Made by a program: the position numbers and the translations under genes | Notes under the pieces: generated by a model | Told to the model about the DNA's origin: nothing | Databases searched by the model: none | Seen by the model: only the letters and a program-made list of their open reading frames with translations | Part shown: piece after piece, positions 6,675 through 17,000 of the stretch | Numbering within the stretch: position 1 is the first letter of the stretch | How the letters are laid out: each line of letters starts with the position of its first letter | Origin: Prevotella sp. UBA746 | GTDB lineage: Bacteria > Bacteroidota > Bacteroidia > Bacteroidales > Bacteroidaceae | Length of the DNA stretch: 32,398 bases | Assembly (NCBI GenBank): GCA_002298545.1 | Contig: DBKQ01000053.1 | Coordinates: 3,785-36,182 of the forward strand | Direction of reading: 5' to 3'

Positions 6675-9600
6675 TTATTTAGTCTTCTCCTCAATCCATT
6701 TTCTTGCATTCACGAATGCCTCAATCCATGGCGTAACGTCGTCGTTGCGGCGGTCGGCCGGATACCAGGCGTTCTGCCATGGGAAGATGGCACGCTCAAG
6801 GTGTGGCATCATTGCCAAGTGGCGACCGTCATTCGAGCAGATTCCTGCCACATTGTAGTCGGAGCCGTTTGGATTGCCCGGATAACCGGCATAGCTGTAT
6901 TTCGCAATCACGTTATACTCTGATTCTGCCTCCGGCAACGAGAACTTACCCTCACCGTGGGCTACCCAGATACCGAGCTTGTTGCCACTCAGCGAACCGA
7001 ACATTACACTGTTGTTCTTCGGAATGGTGAGTCCGAGGAAGTTGCTCTCAAACTTGTGTGAGTCGTTGTGGAGCATGCGGGCACGCTGCTTGTGCTCAGG
7101 ATTGATTAGGTTCAGCTCTACCATCAGCTGACAGCCGTTGCAGATACCGAGCGACAGGGTGTCTTCGCGGGCATAGAACTTGTCGAGTGCCTCTTTTGCC
7201 TTAGGGTTGAAGAGGAAGGCTCCTGCCCATCCCTTTGCAGAACCGAGTACGTCGGAATTTGAGAATCCGCCACAGAACACGATCATGTTCACATCCTCGA
7301 GCGTCTCGCGACCGCTTACCAAGTCGGTCATCATAACATCCTTCACGTCGAAGCCTGCAAGATACAGTGAGTATGCCATCTCGCGCTCGCCGTTTGTTCC
7401 CTTCTCGCGGATGATGGCTGCCTTGATGCCTGATGGAGTGCGGCGGTCGGCAGATATGCCATACTGCGAGAGCTTGCCGGTGAAGTCTTTGTTGAACTTC
7501 ATCTCCAGCGGCTCGTTCTTGTAATTCTTGTAGCGCTCAGCGGCACAGCCGTTCTTGCTCTGGTCGCGGTCGAGCAGATATGAAGTCTTATACCATACGT
7601 CGCGCAGCTTGTCGATGTCGAACTCATGCTCGTAGTCACCAGCCTTTACCACAATCTTGCGATCCTTTGGTGTGGCATATCCTATCTTGGCATAGCTTAC
7701 GCCCTGCTCTTCCATAAATTCCTTGAACTCCTGCTTGTGCTCGTCGGAAATCTGAACCACAACGCCTGGGTTCTCTGCCATAAGCATCTTCACCACGTCG
7801 TCGCCGGCAATGTCGTGCAGGTTTACGTGGATACCGCCTTCCTTGTTGGCGAAACACATTTCGAGGAGGGTTGTGATAAGACCGCCGGCGCTGATGTCGT
7901 GGCCTGCCATGATCCATCCCTTCTTTATCATCTCCTGAACGGCGTTGAAGGCATCAACGAAATACTCCGGATTTACTACCGTAGGCACGTCGTCGCCTAC
8001 CTTGCCGAGGCTCTGTGCGAATGCCGAGCCACCGAGCTTCTGCTCGTCGAACGAGAAGTCGATATGATAGAGTGAGGAATTCTTGTCGTTTACCAATACC
8101 GGCGATACCACCTTGCGCACGTCGCTCACTTCGCCACCGCTCGTAACGATTACCGTTCCCGGCGATACAATCTTCTCGCCGTTAGGATACTGCTGGGTCA
8201 ACGACAGTGAGTCTTTTCCTGTCGGAACGTTCACGTGGATAGCGCAGCAGAAGTCGCTCAATGCCTTTACGGCTGAATACAGGCGGGCGTCTTCACCCTT
8301 CTGTGAGCGGCAAGGCCACATCCAGTTGGCTGAAAGGCTCAAGCTGTCCATACCGTCGGCAAGCGGTGCCCAAACGATATTTGTGAGTGATTCGGCTACC
8401 GACAATACTGAGCCTGCCTCCGGGTTTGCCAATCCTGCCTGTGGCGCGTGACCGAGGGCTGTTGCTATTCCCTTGTGTCCGCGGTAGTCGAGAGCTACAA
8501 CGCCGCAGTCTGACAACGGCAGCTGTATCTCGCCCTGACACTGCTGACGGGCAATCTTTCCGGTTACGGAGCGGTCTACCTTGTTTGTCAACCAGTCTTT
8601 GCAGGCTACCGACTCCAACTGGAGCACGCGCTCAACGTATTCGTCGATATCGTTCAATGAATATGTTGCATCCTGATAATGATGCTCCACGGTTACATCT
8701 TTCATATATGTAACAGGTGAGTGTCCGAACATCTGTGCCACGTCAAGGTCGAATGGCTTCACGCCGTCGCCCTGAACGAACGAGAAGTGTGCATCGCCTG
8801 TCGTCTCGCCTACTACATACAGTGGGGCACGCTCGCGCTCGGCAATCTTCCTCACATGTTCGATATGCTTCTCGTCGATGAGGAGTCCCATGCGCTCCTG
8901 ACTCTCGTTGGCAATGATTTCCTTTGCCGAGAGGGTTTTGTCGCCGATAGGCAACTTTGTCATGTCTATCTCGCCGCCACACTCTTCTACAAGCTCCGAG
9001 AGACAGTTCAAATGTCCTGCCGAACCGTGGTCGTGGATGCTGACTACCGGGTTTACATCTTCCTCGCAAAGGGCGCGAACCAGGTTGTAGGCTCTCTTCT
9101 GCATCTCCGGATTTGCGCGCTGAACGGCGTTCAGCTCGATGCCGTTGCTATAGCGACCGGTATCTACTGACGATACCGAACCGCCACCGAGTCCGATGCG
9201 GTAGTTGTCGCCACCTACTACTACTACTTTGTTGCCCTTCTGTGGCTCTTTCTTCAGGCAGTCGCGCTTTGTGCCGTAGCCCACGCCGCCGGCAAGCATG
9301 ATAACCTTGTCGTATGCATATTTCGTGTCTGCCTTGCCTGTTGTCGTTGGCTCCTGATGCTCAAAGGTGAGCACGGAACCGCAAATCAACGGCTGACCGA
9401 ACTTGTTTCCGAAGTCTGAGGCTCCGTTTGATGCCTTAATCAATATCTGCTCCGGCGACTGATACAGCCAGTTTCTTACTGGCAGGATGTCTTCCCAGTC
9501 GCGCTCGCCGGTATAGTCTTTCTCTGAATCCTTGCCTCGAGCCACCTTGCTTGCTTCAAGACTCAGTTCGTCTTCTTTCAGGCGCGGATAGGCTGTCATA

Positions 9601-10463
9601 TAAACGGCAGTTCCGGCAATTGGCCATGAACCTACACCTCCACCCATACGGTCGCGGATCTCACCGCCGGTTCCTGTTGCGGCTCCGTTAAACGGCTCCA
9701 CTGTTGTCGGGAAGTTGTGGGTCTCTGCCTTCAGCGAGATTACGCTCTCCACGTCCTTTATCTGGAAGTAGTCGGAAGTGGACTGGTCTTTCGGTGCGAA
9801 CTGCTCCACTACCGGTCCCTGGGCGAAGGCTACATTGTCTTTGTATGCCGAGAGAATCTTGTTAGGATTCTCTTTCGTTGTCTTCTTTATCATGGCAAAG
9901 AGTGAACTTTCCATCTCCTTGCCGTCGATGATAAACACTCCACCGAATATCTTGTGGCGGCAGTGCTCTGAGTTTATCTGTGCAAAGCCGAACACCTCGG
10001 AGTCGGTCAACGGCCTGCCGAGCTGCTTCTCAATCTTGTGCAGATACTCTATTTCCTCTGGCGAGAGGGCGAGTCCCTCCTGCTCGTTATACTCTTCGAG
10101 GTTCTCGATGTGCTTGATTGGTTCCGGCTTGTGGTTCACGGTGAACACGTCCTGACCGATACCGTCATACATGCGTTGCAGCATCGGGTCGTGATCGGCA
10201 TCCTTTGAGCTTACGGGGAAGTACTCCTCAATACGCGAAATGCCGTGGAGATTCATATTCTGAGTAATCTCAACGGCATTCGTACTCCAAGGAGTAATCA
10301 TTTCACGGCGCGGTCCGACGAAGTAACCCTCAAGGCTGTCTGCCTTTTCGAGCACAGCGTCTCCGTAGAGCCAACATAGTTCGTTAATCTCGTCATTGTT
10401 GAGCTGATGGTCAACCTGTGTTGCTATCACGCTCTTTGAAGGAGTTCTAAAAAAAAGAATCAT
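6675..10463 (-). CDS. purL: Phosphoribosylformylglycinamidine synthase, large single-chain form
   Basis: The 1262-aa enzyme makes formylglycinamidine ribonucleotide from FGAR, glutamine and ATP, the fourth step of purine synthesis. An N-terminal PurS-like region (about 1-140) is followed by a linker and two AIRS-like halves. The first half contains KAETHNFPTTVEPFNGAATG and GGEIRDRMGGG. The C-terminal ~260 residues are a class I glutamine amidotransferase with catalytic C1108 (LGICNGCQ), H1221 and E1223 (MPHLERAIFPW). Length and domain order match the fused proteobacterial/eukaryotic type rather than the split PurL/PurQ/PurS type. The start is supported by its distance to the -7 box at 10523-10530, which lies in a 67-bp repeat shared with the neighbouring Rhs cassette. 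Several long antisense ORFs here are shadows. Confidence 0.97.
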   Translation of the reverse strand: MILFFRTPSKSVIATQVDHQLNNDEINELCWLYGDAVLEKADSLEGYFVGPRREMITPWSTNAVEITQNMNLHGISRIEEYFPVSSKDADHDPMLQRMYDGIGQDVFTVNHKPEPIKHIENLEEYNEQEGLALSPEEIEYLHKIEKQLGRPLTDSEVFGFAQINSEHCRHKIFGGVFIIDGKEMESSLFAMIKKTTKENPNKILSAYKDNVAFAQGPVVEQFAPKDQSTSDYFQIKDVESVISLKAETHNFPTTVEPFNGAATGTGGEIRDRMGGGVGSWPIAGTAVYMTAYPRLKEDELSLEASKVARGKDSEKDYTGERDWEDILPVRNWLYQSPEQILIKASNGASDFGNKFGQPLICGSVLTFEHQEPTTTGKADTKYAYDKVIMLAGGVGYGTKRDCLKKEPQKGNKVVVVGGDNYRIGLGGGSVSSVDTGRYSNGIELNAVQRANPEMQKRAYNLVRALCEEDVNPVVSIHDHGSAGHLNCLSELVEECGGEIDMTKLPIGDKTLSAKEIIANESQERMGLLIDEKHIEHVRKIAERERAPLYVVGETTGDAHFSFVQGDGVKPFDLDVAQMFGHSPVTYMKDVTVEHHYQDATYSLNDIDEYVERVLQLESVACKDWLTNKVDRSVTGKIARQQCQGEIQLPLSDCGVVALDYRGHKGIATALGHAPQAGLANPEAGSVLSVAESLTNIVWAPLADGMDSLSLSANWMWPCRSQKGEDARLYSAVKALSDFCCAIHVNVPTGKDSLSLTQQYPNGEKIVSPGTVIVTSGGEVSDVRKVVSPVLVNDKNSSLYHIDFSFDEQKLGGSAFAQSLGKVGDDVPTVVNPEYFVDAFNAVQEMIKKGWIMAGHDISAGGLITTLLEMCFANKEGGIHVNLHDIAGDDVVKMLMAENPGVVVQISDEHKQEFKEFMEEQGVSYAKIGYATPKDRKIVVKAGDYEHEFDIDKLRDVWYKTSYLLDRDQSKNGCAAERYKNYKNEPLEMKFNKDFTGKLSQYGISADRRTPSGIKAAIIREKGTNGEREMAYSLYLAGFDVKDVMMTDLVSGRETLEDVNMIVFCGGFSNSDVLGSAKGWAGAFLFNPKAKEALDKFYAREDTLSLGICNGCQLMVELNLINPEHKQRARMLHNDSHKFESNFLGLTIPKNNSVMFGSLSGNKLGIWVAHGEGKFSLPEAESEYNVIAKYSYAGYPGNPNGSDYNVAGICSNDGRHLAMMPHLERAIFPWQNAWYPADRRNDDVTPWIEAFVNARKWIEEKTK

Positions 10464-10490
10464 AACGTTTATAGATATCTTTTAAATATG

Positions 10491-10557
10491 TATGTTTGTC
10501 TTACTAACAAATGTTATGCGTGCAAAGGTACATAAAATATTGCAGAATGAAACATTT
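10491..10557. repeat. 67-bp direct repeat, left copy (purL promoter region)
   Basis: This copy is identical to 17691-17757 except at base 10503 (a, against t at 17703). On the minus strand it contains the -7 box TACCTTTG and the dyad TAACA-AA-TGTTA (10505-10516). The similarity ends sharply on the far side (TTT against GGG). The copies are 7200 bp apart in direct orientation and bracket the Rhs cassette. Confidence 0.97.
10523..10530 (-). promoter_or_regulatory. -7 box of purL
   Basis: The minus strand reads TACCTTTG, an exact TAnnTTTG match, within the 67-bp repeat. The predicted leader to the purL ATG is about 55 bases. No clear -33 TTTG was found. Confidence 0.6.
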
Positions 10558-10624
10558 TTTTGGAAAATGTATAATTCAAAAGTTTAGATACAGAATTGCT
10601 TTGATGCAAAGTCTGTAATTTTGA

Positions 10625-11050
10625 CTATTTTATCTGAATTTTCCATCCAATCGAATCCATTTTAGCCTCGTCCAGCACGATTTTCTTATCATATAATTGA
10701 TATTTTACAATTTCATCCCATGTTTTTGTTTTGACTATAGAATCATTAATAAAATAAAATCTCCATTTTTCATCTGGACTCATCCGAAATAGATTCGACG
10801 TTTGAAAACCCAAATATTTAACATTTTTTGAAGGAATAAATACGACATACATATTCCCTACAGAAAAAGTATCTTCTTTTTCTATTTCTTTCATAATATC
10901 ATTATTTATAGAATCAGAAATACAACCAATAGAATCGTAACGAGAAGCATAGACAATATAAGATTTATCTGTAAAGTTAATAACTTCTACACTCGTAAAA
11001 TAATCACATCCCGATAGAAGTAGAATAAAGACTAATAATAGATATTTCAT
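10625..11050 (-). CDS. Small lipoprotein, candidate immunity protein of the Rhs cassette
   Basis: The 141-aa product has a lipoprotein signal peptide with lipobox LLLSGC (Cys15), then CDYFTSVEVINFTDKSYIVY. The rest is a beta-rich domain with many aromatic and Asp residues. I do not recognise a named family. It begins 5 bases after the Rhs stop codon on the same strand, the usual place for the immunity gene of a polymorphic toxin. It is also more AT-rich than the Rhs core (18 of 60 G+C at 10741-10800 by hand count). A periplasm-facing lipoprotein would suit protection from a toxin active in the envelope. The Asp after Cys is an inner-membrane retention signal in Escherichia coli, but it is uncertain that this holds in Bacteroidota. 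Immunity function is inference from position. Confidence 0.8.
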   Translation of the reverse strand: MKYLLLVFILLLSGCDYFTSVEVINFTDKSYIVYASRYDSIGCISDSINNDIMKEIEKEDTFSVGNMYVVFIPSKNVKYLGFQTSNLFRMSPDEKWRFYFINDSIVKTKTWDEIVKYQLYDKKIVLDEAKMDSIGWKIQIK

Positions 11051-11055
11051 ATGTG

Positions 11056-14000
11056 TTAAACATTTACGCCATAAAGGTATTTTAGACTTCTGAAAAGTTT
11101 CAAATGCTCATTGTCTATATTTTTCGCAGGAAAGTAATTCGGCCATTTATATTTAGGAAATTTTATTTGCATATAATTTTTAGATAAATAGTTCGCATAA
11201 GTTTCCGTCCAATAAGAGCCGTGTTCTTCAACATTAAACGTAGCACTAAAAATGCTTTCTGGTGCAATGACTCGATAATATGCAGTCAAACCATGGATTC
11301 GAGCTTGAAGAATATGCCCAAACTCGTGATACAAAACGCTTTTATTATTCATAAAAAGTCCTGTTCCCATAATTATTTCATCAGGAGGCAATGTAAATGC
11401 AGCATAATCCGTTAGGTATGAACCTAAAATATCTGTTTCGTAAACATTCACAGATTCAAAAATTCCAACTCTTCTAACTTTAAGACTTTTCAATCCATCA
11501 GTCCTAATTTTATTTATTATGTCTTTTGCTCCCCAACAAGAAACAGGTGCATCAATGTCAATAGAGCCCTTTCCTGTAAAAAAGTTTGTCTTTGCGTCCA
11601 CAGCATCAGTACCATCGGCAAGTCCGCCAATAAGAGATCCTGAAATTCCAGACTGTAGCCCTGAAGAAAAAGCATTTGAAATTGATGAAGAGAAGCTATC
11701 TCCACTTACCAAACTATTTCCCAAGTCAGAAGTAAAACCACCAACAAATCCACTTCCACAACCAACTGCTGCGCCAGATATGAAACCAGAGCCTAAGCTG
11801 CTACCATACATAGCTGAACTTATTCCAGCACCAACAAATGAACCAGCAGCGAATGAACCTACACCGATGCCGAAATATGCTAAACCTTTTGCGTTCATCT
11901 GTCCACCATTCATAGCCCAGTTAATAGCTCCACTCATGAATGCACAAATAAATATGTCATCTATAGCAAACAATTCCCCGCTCGGGTCATTATACTTCAG
12001 CGGATTGTTCAGACAATACGAATATCGGTTGAAGCTCTGGCTGTTGTCCGGCTCTTGCACGTAGTTGTCGGGACTTAGGAAGCGGCACGACTGAGGGTCA
12101 TACACCCTGCCGTTCATGTTTATCAGATTGAACTCCCGAAGCATCTCATGACCGGTATAGCCACGAATGAAACCTATATCATTACGCTTTATGGTCATTA
12201 CGCCCCAAGGGTCATAGTCGGCACGGAACAACTCTTTGCCATCGATATCATATATGCCGACGATGCTGCCGACATTGTCGGTCAGCATATAAAAGGCTTT
12301 AAGCGTTCCACCGTTTTCACGATACAACAGTATATCGTCGCCAATATACCAAAATTCCCGAATCGTGTCGTTTTCCGTTACTTTGTCATATCCGTCGCCG
12401 TAGTCTATGGTGCGGTATACGTTGTTGCCCTTGTAGTATTCGGCGTGCCAGCGGCTGTTGTCTGTACCAAAATAATATTCAAGGTCCGTCATGTCATCTC
12501 CGTCTCCCTCCATTATACCGTCAACGAGATTGAGGTTATTGTAAACGACTTGCTGCGATGCTGAATGTATTGCCCCCGATTTGTTCTCAACTGTTTTTAC
12601 CGCATGAGGCCGACTGTCGTCGTATGTGTAGTTGCCAATTGCCGTTGTTGACAGTATATTGCCGTTGTCTGCATACACGTACCTGTCGCCGATTGTCATA
12701 GGATATCTGTCACCAGGCAATACCACACCGGTACCAGGCTGTACAAAATTTCCAGAAAACGGTTTAGCCACCAAAGCCGTGTCCATAATTCCGATCTGAG
12801 TCTTTGGAACACAGCCTGTAAGTCTGTCCATAGCATCATAGCTGAAGGTACGGATGAAAGCATCACCCTTCCTTGACTTTCTCGACAGATTGCCGGTAAT
12901 TGCATTGAACGAAAAATTAATCCAGTCTATTGCCTTTCCGCCGAAATACAGTTTATCAGAAGACACGTACCCATTTTTGTCCCTTTCCACGACATTCTCC
13001 AACTTTCCGCCAAGCAAGGCATGACGCACAGTCTTCCCGTCATCCGAAATGAGTTTCCACATTTCTATGCCGCCAATTCTCCTTGACACGAGGTTTCCGT
13101 ATGAATCATAGCCGTATTTCACCTTTATGTTGCCGGGCAAGGTCTCTTCATATACCTGTCCGATGTCGTTGTACTTATATCCGCTTATCTGTATTTCACT
13201 AAATTCAGGACTTCTCTGCTCCATCGTTATGCGTCCGAATTTGTCATGAATAATGCTGGTGGAATTATTGCCGCTATATGCAGAAGTAATTTGTCCTTTC
13301 GCATTATACTTATATTCAACAGAATTTGTTGCTCCGCTTTCTGACGTAACTCTTCCAAAACAATCATAGTTCCTATATATCACATTTCCCTGTTCATCCA
13401 TCTGTCTGGTATTTCTACCCAAAGCATCATACTCACTTGTTATTTTTCCGGCATCCGCATCTTCCAGAAGAATACGGTTGCCTGCCGCATCATAGTCCAT
13501 TTCTGTAGATGCGCCGCAACATGTAGCTCTTTTTGTCTTTCCGTTGGAATAATATTCGTATTCTATTGTAGCTATGGGGTCTGTACTTTTTTTCACATTT
13601 CCCCAAGAATCATATTCTTTTTCAAAGGAATGTCCGTTGGTATTTACTGTTACTTTTCTTTTACCATAAGTATAGTTTATGGTCTTTCCCGACGAGTACG
13701 TTTCGGACTGAAGTCTTCCGGTTTCATCGTAGGTCATGTTTTTTGAGGTGGAGAGCTTGCCTGTCTGAATGACAACAGAAGCGACATTTCCTTTTCGGTC
13801 ATACTCTGTGACTGTCGTAACCGGTACATCTCCGGCATTAACAGTTTCCCGACGGAGTTCTCTGCCGAGGCGGTCGTATTCTATTCTTGTCCACGGGGCA
13901 TCGTTGGAGTATGAGACCGTAAAATAAGACTTGTCTGCAATATTCTTCCATTTCGTCAATACACCAGAAACTTTTCCTGTTGGGAATACAGTCTCCGTTT

Positions 14001-17000
14001 CATTTCCCCATTCGTCAAGGATATGGGTTGTAGTAAGCGGAGAAGTTTGATTTGTTTTGTCTGTTTCTGCCAACAAGTTGCCGAAGTTGTCGTAGGTGCA
14101 AGAAACGTCGGTAGAGGCTGGTTCCGTATACGTATGTATGGCAAATCTCCCGTCTTTACTATATTCTGTATATGTCGTACAGGTCTGCAAAGAACCGGCT
14201 TTAGACAATACAGATGTTACATTGCCGAAATTGTCATAAGTCATGTCCGTTGACGCTTCTTTGTCTGTTCCGGCATGTGAAACGGTTGACGTAACATTTC
14301 CGCGATTGTCGTATTCCATACGTGTTACGTCTGTATATTCCTGACTGTCATCTGGATGTTTCATCACCGTTGTCGAGGTCTTTGGCATCCACTTCCCGGA
14401 ATAGCATCCGTAACTGCCACAGACCGTCTTGACATAAGAGCCGTCGTCATTTGTCTTTTTCTTTTCTGTCAGGTATCCTCTGGCTTTGTCGTAAATGTAT
14501 TCCATCTTGGTTACGTTACCGTCAATGTCCGTTTCAAAAACGCTTTGCGGACAGGAAAGGAAGGACTTGCCGACAACTGACACAATCATGTTCTCTGTTT
14601 CCGTTACGGCAGTAGCATTGCCCGTCGTTTCAGTCGTCTTTACATGTTTCGGCAGGAAACTGTCATTGTCATATTCCTTTATCTCCGTTTCTTTCACAGA
14701 GCCTGTTCCAATGTTCGTTGCTGTAAATTTGGAGAATCCAAGGATTCCTTTTCCTTGGGCATGCGCTTTTAGTCCTTCATATTTGAATGTCGTTTCCTGT
14801 ACACCGGTTATTCCTGTATTCTTCTTTACATTCGAGACGACACTGACGGGTACTACACAGTCTATTATCGGGAATACCGCATCGGATTTAGGCTTGCAGA
14901 TTTCCGGCAAGATACTGTTGGCATATAAAATGGAGACATCCGTATCAAAGCCGTTGTCTATATGTACGACTTTGTCTTCTGACGGCTCTGAGTGTTTGCC
15001 GTAAACATAAAACTTCGGTTCTTCTGACACGCCAACCGCATCGTAGCACTGGTTGCCGTAATTGAGCAAATCAATATATCCGTCACCGTCGAAATCACCG
15101 ATGATATGACGTTGACTTTTTGCATCGTCGCGTTTTTTTGAGACAGCCATAGACTGTAGACTGAAAGCGTTGCCTTGCGACTGCAGCCAGAAAGTTCTTG
15201 TATCTATAAAATTCTTGTGATGCGACATGTTTGCCTTTGCAATGACAATATCGGTCTTGCCATCGCGGTTGAAATCATAGGCAAACATTTTCGATTCGGA
15301 GTTTTTAAAGGCATAACTGTCAAGATTCTCAAAAGTCTGCGGACTGCAAAGCGTAAAATTTCCATTGCCGTTACCAAGAGCAATGACAAGTTTCTTGTCG
15401 CTGAACATGACTATGTCAAGACATCCGTCTCCATTGAAATCGCCTGTTTCTACCATGTTCGCATTCTTCACATTCTGACTGATGACCACCCCATGCCGGT
15501 CTCCGTCATACGGTTTCTTTCCTCCTTCATTCAGTATCAGTTCGCTGCATCCGTTTTCCAAGACAAGCAAGTCCGTCAAGCCGTCGTTGTCGAAGTCTCC
15601 GGTCAACAGATTCTGTGGAGTAGACTTCAGCTTGATGCAAGCTCTTGAATAATCGGAGGTTCCTCCCCTCTTCACATACGGCATGACTGTAAGCACATAT
15701 TTTCCCTGTTTGTCGCAGTCTCTTTCAAGCGTGATGATTTCGCCCTTGCCGTCGGCATCAAGGTCTGCCGCAGTATACAATGGAAACTTGTCGCTATTTA
15801 CAAGCGAAAAACCTATCTCGTCCTTGTCGCTGTCCACATAGTCCGCCCTCTTGCCGTATATAGTATAGAAAAGGACTCTCTTGACATTCAAGGACTTTAT
15901 TATGCGTATATCCGGGATTACAACATCCTGTATGCCATCACCATTCATATCGGTGAATACCGGTGCTCCCATGCCGTCTATAAAACCGTCGAAGTTGATG
16001 TCGCCACCAAGACTTATATGATTTTGTATCTTGTATTTTACATTTCCATCACCGTCTATAGATGAAAGGTACGGAATGCAATAGTTATCAGTAACAAAAC
16101 TGGAACTGCTTACTCCGTACGAAGTAGTGATTTTTACGGGAGCAAACTCCAATATGTCGGATACGCCATCGCCGTTGATGTCAACAGCCGTGAAATAGCG
16201 GTTGAGCTTTTCCGTAAGGTAATAATTCGTTTCGGGGACATCGACGGTTCTTGCATTTATACCATTGGGCGCTTGACCGCTCCATGTCATATTTATCTTG
16301 CGTCCTTCTGTCGTTTCGCCCGGAGTTACAGATACGGAAACAAGCCTTTCTTTTCGTGTTGTCTGATTGGTTTCATAGTCCAGCGAGTATCTGCGGTACA
16401 GCTTGTTGTTGCAGCTTGTCTCTATTGTCTTTAGGCGCAAACTGTTACTGCACTTAATACCGCTTATCATATACGGAAGACTGAAATCGCGCGGTTCATA
16501 GCCGAATGTTACGGACATGTTATATTCTGTGTTTTCCTTAACGTTCCTGCCGTATGAAATGTACCAAGGATAAACAGTGCCGTTGTCGCGATTATATACA
16601 ATCCCCACGGCATTTCCGTTTCTGTCCTCAACATAAGACAGATACCAGGCGTTTACAACCGTAACATCCGAAAACGTTGTAATAAACTGACGGCTGTCTA
16701 TATCGCGCCCATACCATACGGTATTTCCGTTTGACAGTTTTCCGCAAATCCACATTTCCGGACCGCTGCCACATATCGTAAAGACGCTGTACGGATCCGT
16801 TTCCGATACGAATGTCGCTCCGTTGACAATACCATTCCCGTATTTCTGCACAAGACGTTTTCCGTCGAGATACAGGGCATCATTCCCGGAATAGTCTCTG
16901 CCACTTGCCGCCCCGTCATGATATACAGTTTTCATTCCTCGCGTTATTACAGAAAATCCATGAACACTGCACCCCCATCCGGCAAAGCCTTCACCGTTCT

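Noticed and set aside
7180..9170. Several 110-150 codon plus-strand ORFs opposite purL
   Set aside because: They are antisense to conserved PurL motifs with no start signal or family resemblance.
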